From: Amycolatopsis lexingtonensis
Lineage (GTDB): Bacteria > Actinomycetota > Actinomycetes > Mycobacteriales > Pseudonocardiaceae
Reading direction: 5' to 3'
DNA: 64,000 nt
Assembly: GCF_014873755.1 (NCBI RefSeq)
Contig: NZ_JADBEG010000001.1
Location: 1,738,501 to 1,802,500 of the forward strand
The position numbers and the translations under genes were made by a program. The stretch's first letter is position 1. Each line of letters starts with the position of its first letter. The notes beneath the pieces were generated by a model. That model saw only the letters and a list, made by a program, of their open reading frames with translations, ran no database searches and was not told the origin of the DNA. This document shows positions 8,042 to 16,467 of this stretch, piece after piece.

Positions 8042-9307
8042 TCAAACCCCCCAGTCGGGACGGAGTGGCATGCCCATCCCGCCCTCACTGTCGGTTCGCA
8101 CCCCGAGCACCTGGTGCAGTTCGATCTCGCGCCGCTCGAACGCCAGCCGGCAGGCCGCGAGGTACAGCGCCCAGACGCGGCTGCGCCCGGCGCCGGCCTC
8201 GGCGACCGCCTCGTCCCAGTGCTCGTCGAGGTTCGCGCACCACCCGGCCAGCGTCAAGGCGTAATGCTCCCGCAGGTTCTCCGAGTGCCGGACCTCCAGG
8301 CCGCTGTCGTGCATCGCGGTGACGATCTCGCCCGGTGCCTCCAGCTCGCCGTCCGGGAAGACGTACCGGTCGATGAACCCGCGCGAGCGGTGGGCGACGC
8401 TGGTGTCCGGGTTGGTGATGCAGTGGTTGAGCAGGCGTCCGTGCGGCTTCAGCTTCCCGGCCAGGAAGCGGAAGTAGCCGGGCACGTTGCGTGCCCCGAT
8501 GTGCTCGGTCAGGCCGATCGAGGAGATCGCGTCGAACCCCGTTTCGGTGACGTCCCGGTAGTCCAGATGGCGGATTTCGGCGCGGTCGGCGAGGCCGAGG
8601 GCGACGATGTTCTTTTGCGCCCACTGCGCTTGTTCACGCGAAAGTGTGACGCCGAGGGCTTCGACGCCGTAGTGCCGGACGGCGTGCGCGACCATGCCGC
8701 CCCAGCCGCAGCCGACGTCGAGCAGTCGCATCCCGGGCTTCAGGCCGAGCTTTCGGCAGACCAGGTCGAACTTGTTGGCCTGCGCCTCCTCCAGTGTGGC
8801 GTCCGCGGTCGGGAACACCGCGCACGTGTAGGCCATCGACGGGCCGAGGACCAGCTCGTAGAACCGGTTGGAGACGTCGTAGTGGCTGGCGATGGCCTCG
8901 CTGTCGCGCTCCTTCGAATGGCGGAGCGCGGTCAGCCCGCGGCGGAACCGGCTCGGGTGCTCCTCGGCGGGCGGTTTGACCAGCCGCAGGTGGCTCGGGC
9001 CGAGCTTGCGCAGCAGCCACAGCCGGTCGGCCGCGGTGAGCTGGTCGACCTGGGCCGACAGCGCGTGCAGGGCGCTGTAGAGGTCGCCGGTGACGTCGAG
9101 CGCCCCCGCGACGTACGCGCGGGCGAGGCCGAGGTCGCCGGGGGAGGACATCAGGTAGTCCAGCGCCAGCGGCGAGCGCACCTGGATGGCCACCGGGGCG
9201 TCGGCCGGGCCGCTGCTGCTGCCGTCGTAGGCGGTGATCGACACGGTGGCGCGAGGGCCGAGGAGCCGCTCGAAGACCTCGCCGACCGTGGTGCTTGCCT
9301 GGGTCAC
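8042..9307 (-). CDS. tmsB: SAM-dependent fatty acyl methyltransferase (TmsB / cyclopropane synthase family)
   Basis: A 421-residue protein of the cyclopropane-fatty-acid synthase family. Motif I is LLDVGCGWGGM and the following strand reads GVTLSREQAQWA. The family motif IGLTEHIG and the lipid-pocket region near YFRFLAGKLKPHGR are present. The GTG start at 9307 has an AAAGGA ribosome site. It begins 11 bases after the gene for an FAD-binding reductase. In actinobacteria such pairs make 10-methyl fatty acids: TmsB methylates the Delta9 bond of oleoyl phospholipid to a 10-methylene intermediate and TmsA reduces it. The pairing makes TmsB more likely than a cyclopropane synthase, though product identity is not proven by sequence. 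Confidence 0.85.
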   Translation of the reverse strand: MTQASTTVGEVFERLLGPRATVSITAYDGSSSGPADAPVAIQVRSPLALDYLMSSPGDLGLARAYVAGALDVTGDLYSALHALSAQVDQLTAADRLWLLRKLGPSHLRLVKPPAEEHPSRFRRGLTALRHSKERDSEAIASHYDVSNRFYELVLGPSMAYTCAVFPTADATLEEAQANKFDLVCRKLGLKPGMRLLDVGCGWGGMVAHAVRHYGVEALGVTLSREQAQWAQKNIVALGLADRAEIRHLDYRDVTETGFDAISSIGLTEHIGARNVPGYFRFLAGKLKPHGRLLNHCITNPDTSVAHRSRGFIDRYVFPDGELEAPGEIVTAMHDSGLEVRHSENLREHYALTLAGWCANLDEHWDEAVAEAGAGRSRVWALYLAACRLAFERREIELHQVLGVRTDSEGGMGMPLRPDWGV

Positions 9308-9318
9308 GTTCGTTCCTT

Positions 9319-10710
9319 TCACCGGCGGCGGACGCATTTTTCGTAGAGGCCGAGCAGCCGGCGGCCCGGATCGTAGGTCCGCTTGAGCTGCGCGTAGGCG
9401 TCGCCGTTGTAGAGCCGCCAGAACTCGTCTTCGGCGTAGAAGCTGTCCGAATAGAGCGACTTGTGCCCGCCGAGCCGGGTGACTTCGGCCTCGATCATCC
9501 GGTTGTGCACGCCGTCGCGTTCGCCGGGCGCCAGTGGCACCGACGACCAGAACCCGAAGTTGACGTAGAGCTCGGCGGGGTCGAGTTCGTACAGCGGCCA
9601 GCGCACGCCGCCCGGGCGCTGCTTCAGCGGGCAGATCCAGACCGGGCTGATCGGGATCTCCCGTTCGAAGAACTCGAGGAACTCCGCCGCACGGGCGAGC
9701 GGCACCTCGATGTCCTGCACGATGGTCTCCTCCGGCGGCATCCGCCGGAGCTTGAGCAGCCGCTCGGCGATCTTGAACCGGCGGTCGAGCGCGACGGCCT
9801 TCCAGTACACCGACGACCGGAGCAGCCGGCGGCCGAGCAGCAGCCGCGGCAGCCGGTGCTGGACGCCGAACGCGCGGGAGCACCAGAACCAGTCGGTGTC
9901 CCAGCGCCAGAGGTAGTCGCGGACGGTGAGGTGGTCGGTCTCGCGCCGCTGGATGGACCGGTAGTAGATGTCCAGCCAGGTGTAGTCGCTGGTCGACGGT
10001 GCGGAGTCGGTGAAGCTGCCCAGCGTCAAGTAGAGCTCGTCCGGGCCGAAGACCGTGCCGTCGACGAAGTCCTGCTCGCCGCTCTCGCAGACCTCGCCCA
10101 GCGCGCGGAAGAAGGTCTCCCGGTCGTGGTAGCGGACGTGCCGGAGCTCGACGAACGGCTTGACCGGCTCCAGCAGGATCCGCAGCCGCAGCGCGTAGCC
10201 GAGGGTGCCGTAGGAGTTGGGGAAGCCGTGGAAGAGGTCGCGGTGCTCGTTGTCCGGCGTGGCGACGACGATCCGGCCGTCGCCGGTGAGGATCTCGAGC
10301 TCGAGCACCGACTCGTGCGGCATGCCGTTGCGGAACGACGAGGACTCGATGCCGAGGCCGGTGACCGCGCCGCCGAGGGTGATGGTCTTGAGCTGCGGGA
10401 CTACCAGCGGCATCAGCCCGTGCGGCAGGGTGGCGTCGACGAGCTGCTCGTAGGTGACCATCCCTTCGACGTCGGCGGTCCGGGTTTCGGGGTCGACGCG
10501 CAGCACGTGGCTGAACCCGGAGACGTCCAGCCCCGGGTGCCGCGTGGCCGCCCGGGAGCGGAAGAGGTTCGAGGTTTTCTTCGCCAGCCGTACGGTGGCT
10601 TCGCCGCTGATCTCGGTGAGCTGCCGCCGCAGGGCGTCGACGCGGGCTTCGTGCTCGGGGAACGCCGGGCCCGGACGGGCTTCGGGCACCCCGGCCTGAT
10701 CGATGGTCAC
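9319..10710 (-). CDS. tmsA: FAD-binding oxidoreductase, 10-methylene fatty acid reductase (TmsA-like)
   Basis: A 463-residue protein with an N-terminal PCMH-type FAD-binding domain (SGFSHVLRVDPETRTADVEG; LKTITLGGAVTGLGIESSS) and a long C-terminal part resembling Delta24-sterol reductases. The GTG start at 10710 has AGGA seven bases upstream. It is 11 bases upstream of tmsB on the same strand, the arrangement known for 10-methylstearate (tuberculostearate) biosynthesis, where it reduces the 10-methylene group. No TmsC-like gene is seen next to the pair. An aldo/keto reductase gene lies 47 bases upstream on the same strand and may be co-transcribed. Confidence 0.82.
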   Translation of the reverse strand: MTIDQAGVPEARPGPAFPEHEARVDALRRQLTEISGEATVRLAKKTSNLFRSRAATRHPGLDVSGFSHVLRVDPETRTADVEGMVTYEQLVDATLPHGLMPLVVPQLKTITLGGAVTGLGIESSSFRNGMPHESVLELEILTGDGRIVVATPDNEHRDLFHGFPNSYGTLGYALRLRILLEPVKPFVELRHVRYHDRETFFRALGEVCESGEQDFVDGTVFGPDELYLTLGSFTDSAPSTSDYTWLDIYYRSIQRRETDHLTVRDYLWRWDTDWFWCSRAFGVQHRLPRLLLGRRLLRSSVYWKAVALDRRFKIAERLLKLRRMPPEETIVQDIEVPLARAAEFLEFFEREIPISPVWICPLKQRPGGVRWPLYELDPAELYVNFGFWSSVPLAPGERDGVHNRMIEAEVTRLGGHKSLYSDSFYAEDEFWRLYNGDAYAQLKRTYDPGRRLLGLYEKCVRRR

Positions 10711-10757
10711 GACTCGATCCTGCCTCACGTGCAGGGCGGGCGCACTGCGCCTGGTGC

Positions 10758-11807
10758 CTATTTCAAAGCCATACCGGGGATTCGGGCGCGGATCGCGGCC
10801 AGGTCGGCTTCGTCGGAGATGCCCTGCCAGTCGTAGCGAGGGGTGTAGGGCGCCTCGAGCGCGCGCACCTCGTCGTCGGAGAGCACGACGTCCAGCGACG
10901 CGACGGCGTCGTCGATCTGGCTCACCGAACCCGCTCCGACCAGCGGCGCGGTCACCACGGGCTGCCGGCACAGCCAGGCCAAGGCGATCCGCGCGCGGCT
11001 CACGCCGTGGGCCGCGGCGACCTTCCCGACGGCCTCGACGATCGCGCGGTTCGACGCCTCCTCGGTGGGGGCGTAGAGCGCGTCCGCGAAAGCGCTGTCG
11101 GTCTCCGAGCGCGCGGTCGACCGGGCGTCGTCCCAGGCCCGGGCCAGGCGGCCGCGGGCCAGCGGGCTCCAGATGATGGTGCCGACGCCTTCGTCGAGGC
11201 ACAGCGGGATCATCTCGCGCTCCTCTTCGCGGTGCAGCAGGTTGTAGTGGTCTTGCATGGACACGAACCGCGCCCAGCCGTGCGCCCGCTGCAGGTGGAG
11301 CGCTTTCGCGAACTCCCAGGCGGGCATCGAGGACGCGCCCAGGTAGCGCACTTTGCCCGCTTTGACCAGGTCGCTGAGCGCCTCGAGGGTCTCCTCCAGT
11401 GGGGTGGCGTGGTCGTTGCGGTGCACCTGGTAGAGGTCGATGTAGTCGGTGCCGAGCCGGCGCAGCGAGTGGTCGGCTTCGGTCATGATCGCCTTGCGGG
11501 AAAGCCCCTTGCCGTTCGGGCCGGGGCGCATCGGGTGCCGCAGCTTGGTGGCGATCACCACGTCGTCGCGGTCGGCGAAGTCCTTCAGCGCGCGGCCGAG
11601 GATCTCCTCGCTGGACCCGTTCGAGTACATGTTCGCGGTGTCGAAGAAGTTGATGCCGGCGTCCAGCGCGTGCTTGATCAGGGGGCGCGCGTCTTCTTCG
11701 CCCAGCGACCAGACGGGGTGGCCGCGGTCGGGTTCGCCATAGGTCATCGCGCCGATCGCGATCGGGGAGACGTCGAGGCCGGTGGTGCCGAGCTTCACGT
11801 AACGCAT
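10758..11807 (-). CDS. Aldo/keto reductase (canonical active site)
   Basis: A 349-residue NADPH-dependent (alpha/beta)8 reductase. The catalytic tetrad can be read: Asp and Tyr in FFDTANMYSNG, Lys in VVIATKLRHP and His in DLYQVHRND. ATG 11807 follows GGAG nine bases upstream and matches the family start MRYVKLGTTGLDVSPI. It is divergent from a TetR gene, and the gap contains two copies of a GCGGAG/CTCCGC operator. It is therefore probably repressed by that TetR and induced by a reactive aldehyde, ketone or drug (inference). Substrate unknown. Confidence 0.9.
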   Translation of the reverse strand: MRYVKLGTTGLDVSPIAIGAMTYGEPDRGHPVWSLGEEDARPLIKHALDAGINFFDTANMYSNGSSEEILGRALKDFADRDDVVIATKLRHPMRPGPNGKGLSRKAIMTEADHSLRRLGTDYIDLYQVHRNDHATPLEETLEALSDLVKAGKVRYLGASSMPAWEFAKALHLQRAHGWARFVSMQDHYNLLHREEEREMIPLCLDEGVGTIIWSPLARGRLARAWDDARSTARSETDSAFADALYAPTEEASNRAIVEAVGKVAAAHGVSRARIALAWLCRQPVVTAPLVGAGSVSQIDDAVASLDVVLSDDEVRALEAPYTPRYDWQGISDEADLAAIRARIPGMALK

Positions 11808-11830
11808 GGGGGGTTCTCCTGCCAGAGGCA

Positions 11831-11854
11831 ACTCGCGGAGGATTCTCCGCGAGT
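11831..11854. promoter_or_regulatory. TetR operator copy 1
   Basis: Inverted repeat with 10-base arms (11831-11840 and 11845-11854) around GATT. It shares the core GCGGAG-N2-TTCTCCGC with the second copy 10 bases away. It lies 24 bases upstream of the aldo/keto reductase start. Confidence 0.65.
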
Positions 11855-11863
11855 TCGAAACTA

Positions 11864-11879
11864 GCGGAGAGTTCTCCGC
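11864..11879. promoter_or_regulatory. TetR operator copy 2
   Basis: Inverted repeat GCGGAGA-GT-TCTCCGC, a near copy of the site at 11831-11854. It ends 27 bases before the chosen TetR start. Paired sites in a divergent gap are typical for TetR autoregulation. Confidence 0.65.
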
Positions 11880-11906
11880 ATGTCAAAGATGGGGCATGAT
11901 CGGGGC

Positions 11907-12482
11907 ATGACCGATGGCACGTACGGCACTCAGCGCAAGGCCGCCGCGCGCAACCGGGTCGCGATCATCGAGGCCGCCCACGAGCTGTTCGCCGCGAACC
12001 CGCTCGTGCCGCTGAGCGAGGTCGCCAAGCACGCCGGCGTGGGTGCCGGGACGCTCTACCGCCACTTCCCGACCCGCGAGGACCTGATCCTGGCGGCCTA
12101 CCAGCACGACATCGAGCGCCTGACCGCCGAGGCCGACGCCGTGCTGGCGAGGCATTCGTCCGCGAAGGCGGCGTTCGTCGAGTGGTTCGAGACCCTTGCG
12201 GGCTACATCCGGCTGAAGCACGGGCTCGGCGACGCCCTGCACAGTGCCGCGGCCCAGGACCTGATCAGCGCTTCGTGGGCGCCGACGTCCGCCGCGGTGA
12301 AGAAGCTCGCCGATGCCTGCGTGGCGGAGGGCACGATCGCGGAGGGTCACGACCCGGCGGACATCATCATGCTGATGAGTTTTCTGTGGCGGGTGGCGAA
12401 CGACGAGGAAGGCGCGGCACAGGGGCGGCGGTTGATCGCCGCGGTGTTCTCGGGACTGTCGGCGCCGCCCGGGCCGCTCTGA
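11907..12482 (+). CDS. TetR family transcriptional repressor
   Basis: A 191-residue protein. The N-terminal helix-turn-helix (PLSEVAKHAGVGAGTLYRHFPTRE, within residues 35-60) is canonical TetR. The C-terminal ligand domain has helices typical of the SACE_7040-like group. I chose ATG 11907; another in-frame ATG at 11880 directly abuts the operator, which makes the later start likelier. It is divergent from an aldo/keto reductase, and two similar inverted repeats lie between them, so it probably controls both. Ligand unknown. Confidence 0.88.
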   Translation: MTDGTYGTQRKAAARNRVAIIEAAHELFAANPLVPLSEVAKHAGVGAGTLYRHFPTREDLILAAYQHDIERLTAEADAVLARHSSAKAAFVEWFETLAGYIRLKHGLGDALHSAAAQDLISASWAPTSAAVKKLADACVAEGTIAEGHDPADIIMLMSFLWRVANDEEGAAQGRRLIAAVFSGLSAPPGPL

Positions 12483-12666
12483 ACGCGGGATTGGGGCTGG
12501 GGGAGAGTCGCGCCCGTTCGAGCGGACCCTCTCGCCCGCGCGATGTCCGGAACCCTGCGCGCGGGCGGCAACCTATCGCGAACCCGGGATTGACCCGCCC
12601 CACAGCGGGGTACTCGCCGTCCGGACCGCGGGGATCCCGCGGCGCACAGGGGAAAGCGAGGCGGCG

Positions 12667-13092
12667 TTGAGCATTCTGATCGACTTCGGGCGCGACACGG
12701 AGTTCTCGTTCGAGCGGCGGTTGCGCGGGTACGTGGAGGCGGTCGCCAAGGCCGTCGGCGTGGGGCTGGAATCCTGCGCGTTCGACGCGGGCACGCCCGC
12801 CGCGGCCTACATCGCGCTCGACTGGCGGCTCGGCCGCTTTCCCGACCACGATCTCGCGCTCGTCTGGGACGAGCGGCACGGCTGGGCCGCGGCGATCGAA
12901 GGCGCGGCCGGGAACCCCTCGACGGTGCTGGCCCACCTCGGCGGCGAAGTCGTCCCCGAACCCCGTGCGGTGGTGCGGTTCCTGGCCGCCGTGCGGGCCG
13001 GCGATCCGGATGCGGGCTTGCTCGAAGCACCGGAGCTGCGCGCAGCGGGCGACCACGAACAACTGCTGAGCGCCCTGCTCAAGCGCCAATAA
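12667..13092 (+). CDS. DUF6292 family protein
   Basis: A 141-residue soluble protein of unknown function. It resembles the DUF6292 family found in Pseudonocardiaceae and relatives: FERRLRGYVEAVAKAVGVG near the start, then AYIALDWRLGRFPDHDLALVWDERHGWA and VLAHLGGEVVPEPRAV. The start appears to be TTG 12667 behind a GAGG sequence; no in-frame ATG fits. It stands alone after a 184-base gap in which I see no gene, and no operon partner is apparent. The family assignment is from remembered pattern and moderately sure. Confidence 0.65.
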   Translation: MSILIDFGRDTEFSFERRLRGYVEAVAKAVGVGLESCAFDAGTPAAAYIALDWRLGRFPDHDLALVWDERHGWAAAIEGAAGNPSTVLAHLGGEVVPEPRAVVRFLAAVRAGDPDAGLLEAPELRAAGDHEQLLSALLKRQ

Positions 13093-13093
13093 G

Positions 13094-13112
13094 TTCCGTA
13101 GGCGTACGGGGC
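13094..13112 (+). promoter_or_regulatory. Shared protease-promoter motif, copy upstream of S1 protease
   Basis: TTCCGTAGGCGTACGGGGC, a near-palindrome 70 bases before the S1 protease start. It matches 17 of 19 bases of the motif upstream of the S8 protease (minus strand of 16312-16330), in the same orientation relative to its gene. Likely a binding site for a common regulator (inference). Confidence 0.5.
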
Positions 13113-13182
13113 GGCTCCCCGGTTGTTCTCCTACCCGGCGTCACCGGAAAGTGACCGGCAGCAACCTCGAAAAGGAGCTGCC

Positions 13183-14628
13183 GTGAACTCGAGACAACGC
13201 TTGCTGGGCGCGTTCGCCGCCGTCCTCGCCCTTCCGCTGTTCGCCGTGCCCGCCGCGCACGCCGGCGACAATCCGCCCGCGGTCACCCCGCTCGGCGGGA
13301 CGCCGCTGCCGGCGGGGGTTTCGCCCTCTTCGGTCGGCGGGACGCCCGCGTCGGTCAAGGACTACCCGTTCATCATCGCGGGGCTGCGGGAGGGCGGGTC
13401 GCGGCCGCTCGGGCAGACCTGCACCGGCTCGGTCGTGGCCCCGCGCAAGATCCTCATCGCCGCGCACTGCAAGGCGGCCGAGGGGGAGAAGTCGTTCCTG
13501 TACGGGCTCGACGACCTCAGCACCGGCGGCGGCACGGCGATCGGCGTCGTCAGCTACGACACCCACCCCAAGTACGTCAACTTCGACCAGGGTTACGACG
13601 TCGCGGTGGTGACCACCGACCGGGACATCCCGGTGCCGGGCGGACAGTACGCGAAGGTCGCCACCTCGGCCGACACCGACCTGAACAAGCCGGGCAAGAC
13701 CGGGCTGGGCCTCGGCTACGGCAAGAAGGACTTCAACGACGACACCCGCGACGTCACGCTGACGAAGTTCAGCCTGCCGATCGTCGCCGGGAGCAACTGC
13801 AGCGGGGTCGGCGCCGGGTTCCAGGAAGCCACCATGATCTGCAGCGGCTACGCCGACGGGCACGTCACGATCCTGCCCGGCGACAGCGGCGGCCCGCTGC
13901 TCGTCGACGGCAAGGTCGCCGGGGTCGCGTCGTGGAGCCGCAGCGACTTCAAGTGGTACAGCGTCTACGGCCGCCTCAACAACGACATGGGCGACTGGGT
14001 CAAGCAGCAGATCGGCGACGTCACGCCGCCCGAGACGTTCGGTCTCGGCGTCACGCCGGGCACGGTCCAGGCCGAACCGGGCAAGTACGTCTCCGCGTCG
14101 GTGACGAGCACCGCCGGGAAGAACGGTCCGGAGCAGGTCGACCTGACCGCCGCCGGCCTGCCCGAAGGCGCCAAGGCGACGTTCCAGCCCGCGACGATCA
14201 CCTCGGGGGAGACCGCGAAGCTGACCATCGAAACCTCCGCGAGCACTCCGCAAGGGAACTACCCGGTCACGATCACCGGGAAGGGCGCGAGCGGGACGGC
14301 GACCGCGAAGCTGACGCTCACCGTCGGCAGCGGCCAGCCGCCCACGGGCGACCTGAAGGTGAGCGTCGACCCCGGCAGCGGGACCGTGCAGCCCGGCTTC
14401 TTCGCGACCGCGACGGTCACCGTGTCCGGCGGCACCGGCACCGTGACGCTGTCGGCCACCGGGCTCTCGTTCGCGCCGTTCTTCACCCCCTCCACGCTGA
14501 ACGGGAGCGGGACGGCGCAGATGCAGGTGGTCGGGCCGTTCCAGCGCGGGACCTACCCGGTCACCGTCACCGCGAAGGACTCGACCGGGAAGACGGCGAC
14601 GGCGAAGTACACCCTGACTGTCCAATGA
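13183..14628 (+). CDS. Secreted trypsin-like serine protease (S1) with C-terminal Ig-like repeats
   Basis: A 481-residue exported protein. A Sec signal peptide spans residues 1-27 (ending PAAHAG). The catalytic triad reads His95 (LIAAHC), Asp139 (GYDVAV) and Ser235 (PGDSGGP). Paired cysteines 80/96 and 206/220 fit chymotrypsin disulfides. After about residue 285 come two bacterial Ig-like domains (DLTAAGLPEGAKATFQP; TVTVSGGTGTVTLSATGLS), each ending in a KLTLTV or KYTLTV strand, probably for binding or spacing. GTG 13183 is preceded by AAAGGAG. It is convergent with an S8 protease across a shared terminator, and both genes carry the same upstream motif. Confidence 0.93.
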   Translation: MNSRQRLLGAFAAVLALPLFAVPAAHAGDNPPAVTPLGGTPLPAGVSPSSVGGTPASVKDYPFIIAGLREGGSRPLGQTCTGSVVAPRKILIAAHCKAAEGEKSFLYGLDDLSTGGGTAIGVVSYDTHPKYVNFDQGYDVAVVTTDRDIPVPGGQYAKVATSADTDLNKPGKTGLGLGYGKKDFNDDTRDVTLTKFSLPIVAGSNCSGVGAGFQEATMICSGYADGHVTILPGDSGGPLLVDGKVAGVASWSRSDFKWYSVYGRLNNDMGDWVKQQIGDVTPPETFGLGVTPGTVQAEPGKYVSASVTSTAGKNGPEQVDLTAAGLPEGAKATFQPATITSGETAKLTIETSASTPQGNYPVTITGKGASGTATAKLTLTVGSGQPPTGDLKVSVDPGSGTVQPGFFATATVTVSGGTGTVTLSATGLSFAPFFTPSTLNGSGTAQMQVVGPFQRGTYPVTVTAKDSTGKTATAKYTLTVQ

Positions 14629-14634
14629 GGACGG

Positions 14635-14664
14635 GGAACGGGGAGGCGGTCGCCTCCCCGTTCC
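14635..14664. terminator. Bidirectional terminator between the two secreted proteases
   Basis: Perfect 14-base arms (GGAACGGGGAGGCG) at 14635-14648 and 14651-14664 with a 2-base loop. It lies between the S1 protease stop (14628) and the S8 protease stop (14669), so it can serve both genes. Confidence 0.75.
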
Positions 14665-14668
14665 GCGG

Positions 14669-16207
14669 TCAGAAGGTGATCGTGAAGCCGTCGAGCGTGC
14701 CGGTGTCGAAGCGGTAGACGTCCTGCACCCGCAGCTTCCAGGTGCCGTTCGCGGACTCCGCCGCCGCGTTGACCGTGAAGGTGGTGTGGATGCCCGCCGC
14801 CGAGCCGGTCCCGCCGGCCTTCTGCAGCGGGTAGACCGCGCCGCTCGGCCCGATCAGGTCGACGGCGAGGTCGCCGGTGTAGGTGTGGCTGATGTCCACC
14901 TTCACCGGCAGCGCCGCGGAGGCCTTGCCGTCACAGCCGTCCTGGGTGACCGAACTGGTGACCGCGGCACCGGCGTCCGGAATCGCGACCGGCGTGGTGT
15001 TCGACCGGGCCGCGCAGCCCGACGGCGGCGAGCCGCCTCCGATGAAGGACACGTTCAGCAGCTTGTTCGGCGAACCGCTCCCGGCGTTCTTGACGACGCC
15101 GGAAGTCGCGCCGCCGACGAGCGCGTCCCGCACCTGCTGCGCCGTGGCGCCCGGGTTGGCCGCCAGGTAGAGCGCGGCCGCGCCGGTGACGTGCGGGGTC
15201 GCCATCGACGTGCCGCTCATGTTCGCGCTGCTGCCGTTCGACAGCCCGAGCGACGTGATGTTGTTGCCCGGCGCGAAGATATCGGTGCAGCTGCCGTAGT
15301 TGGAGAAGGACGCGCGGTTGTCGTTCTCGTCGGAGGCGTTCACCGTGATCGCCTCGGGGACGTGCGCGGGGCTCGTGTTGCACGCGTCGGTGGAGCTGTT
15401 GCCCGCGGCCACCGAGTAGACGATCCCGGCCGCGATCGACCGCTTGATCGCGTCGTCGCCGACCCCGACCTGGTCCATCGTGAGGCTCATGTTCGCCACC
15501 GCGGGCTTGACGGCGTTGGCCGTGACCCACTCGATGGCGTCGACCGCGGCGGAGTCCGGGCCGTTGCCGGAGCAGTCGTTGCCGAGCACCTTGAGCCCGA
15601 CGAGCTTGACCTTCTTGGCGACGCCGTAGGTCTTGCTGCCGATCGTGCCCGCGGTGTGCGTGCCGTGGCCGTTGCAGTCGCTCCCGTTGCCCCCGACGAA
15701 GTCCTTGCCGATCGACGCGCGGCCTTCGTACTCCGGGTTGTCCGGCTTGATCCCGGTGTCGAGGTCGTAGGCGGTGACGCCCTCGCCGGTGTTCGGGTAG
15801 GTGTAGGAGTTGTCGCGGGGCAGGTTCGCCTGGTCGATCCGGTCCAGCCCCCACGTCGGGTTGGCCTGCGTGCCCGCGATCCGGGCGGTGCCGTCCTCGT
15901 AGACGGCCGCGACCGCCGGGTCCGCGGCCAGCCGTCGCGCCTGCTGCGCGGTGAGGTGCCGGGCGGAGAACCCGTGCAGGACCCGGGAGTACGTCGACCG
16001 GACCTCGCCGCCGTACCGCCCGGCGAGCGACGCCGGCGCGGCGAGGCCCTGGGTGTCCTTCAGGACCACGATGTACTGGTCGCCGTAGTGCTGCCGGGCC
16101 GGGACCACGGCGCCCTCGGGCGACGAGGCGGCCGCCACGCCGGCGGTGGCCAGCGCGGCCACGACCGCCGCGGCGACGGCGCCCGCCTTTCGGTGAACTG
16201 TGCGCAT
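14669..16207 (-). CDS. Secreted subtilisin-family protease (S8) with inhibitor pro-domain and C-terminal P-domain
   Basis: A 512-residue exported serine protease. Signal peptide residues 1-28. An I9-type pro-domain (QYIVVLKD to VAAVYEDG) covers about 44-108 and would be cleaved on maturation. Catalytic residues are Asp150 (DLDTG), His181 (NGHGTH) and Ser334 (SGTSMATPHV). From about residue 405 a proprotein-convertase P-domain follows (VDISHTYTGDLAVDLIGPSG; GTWKLRVQD). ATG 16207 has GGAG eight bases upstream; frames extending further upstream lack a ribosome site. It is divergent from the LAL regulator and shares a palindromic motif with the S1 protease, hence probably common control. Confidence 0.93.
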   Translation of the reverse strand: MRTVHRKAGAVAAAVVAALATAGVAAASSPEGAVVPARQHYGDQYIVVLKDTQGLAAPASLAGRYGGEVRSTYSRVLHGFSARHLTAQQARRLAADPAVAAVYEDGTARIAGTQANPTWGLDRIDQANLPRDNSYTYPNTGEGVTAYDLDTGIKPDNPEYEGRASIGKDFVGGNGSDCNGHGTHTAGTIGSKTYGVAKKVKLVGLKVLGNDCSGNGPDSAAVDAIEWVTANAVKPAVANMSLTMDQVGVGDDAIKRSIAAGIVYSVAAGNSSTDACNTSPAHVPEAITVNASDENDNRASFSNYGSCTDIFAPGNNITSLGLSNGSSANMSGTSMATPHVTGAAALYLAANPGATAQQVRDALVGGATSGVVKNAGSGSPNKLLNVSFIGGGSPPSGCAARSNTTPVAIPDAGAAVTSSVTQDGCDGKASAALPVKVDISHTYTGDLAVDLIGPSGAVYPLQKAGGTGSAAGIHTTFTVNAAAESANGTWKLRVQDVYRFDTGTLDGFTITF

Positions 16208-16311
16208 GCTTCGACTCCACTCACTCGAACAGGTGAATCGCGGCGCGGTGACCGAGAGCCACCGCCGTCTCACTGTCGGGTGGGCTCACCTGCGCTAACA
16301 AGCGAGGCAGC

Positions 16312-16330
16312 GCCCCGTAGGCCTACGTAA
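16312..16330 (-). promoter_or_regulatory. Shared protease-promoter motif, copy upstream of S8 protease
   Basis: On the minus strand it reads TTACGTAGGCCTACGGGGC, containing the perfect palindrome CGTAGGCCTACG (16316-16327). It lies 105 bases before the S8 start and 138 before the divergent LAL regulator start. It is a 17/19 match to the motif upstream of the S1 protease. Confidence 0.5.
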
Positions 16331-16341
16331 CTAATGTCTTT

Positions 16342-16359
16342 CGCGGTACCCCTACGAAA
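16342..16359 (-). promoter_or_regulatory. Second, weaker copy of the protease-promoter motif
   Basis: On the minus strand it reads TTTCGTAGGGGTACCGCG, related to TTNCGTAGGSNTACSGNG of the two stronger copies. Its centre is about 28 bases from the copy at 16312-16330, as in a tandem regulator site. Confidence 0.4.
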
Positions 16360-16467
16360 GTTCCGTGCCCGGTCGTTCGGGTTCCGCGCGCCCGAACGGC
16401 GGACTTAAGCTCCGGTCACCGGACAGGGTGGTTCGGTACGCGATGCCGCTTTTCAGGGGGGCGGGGG

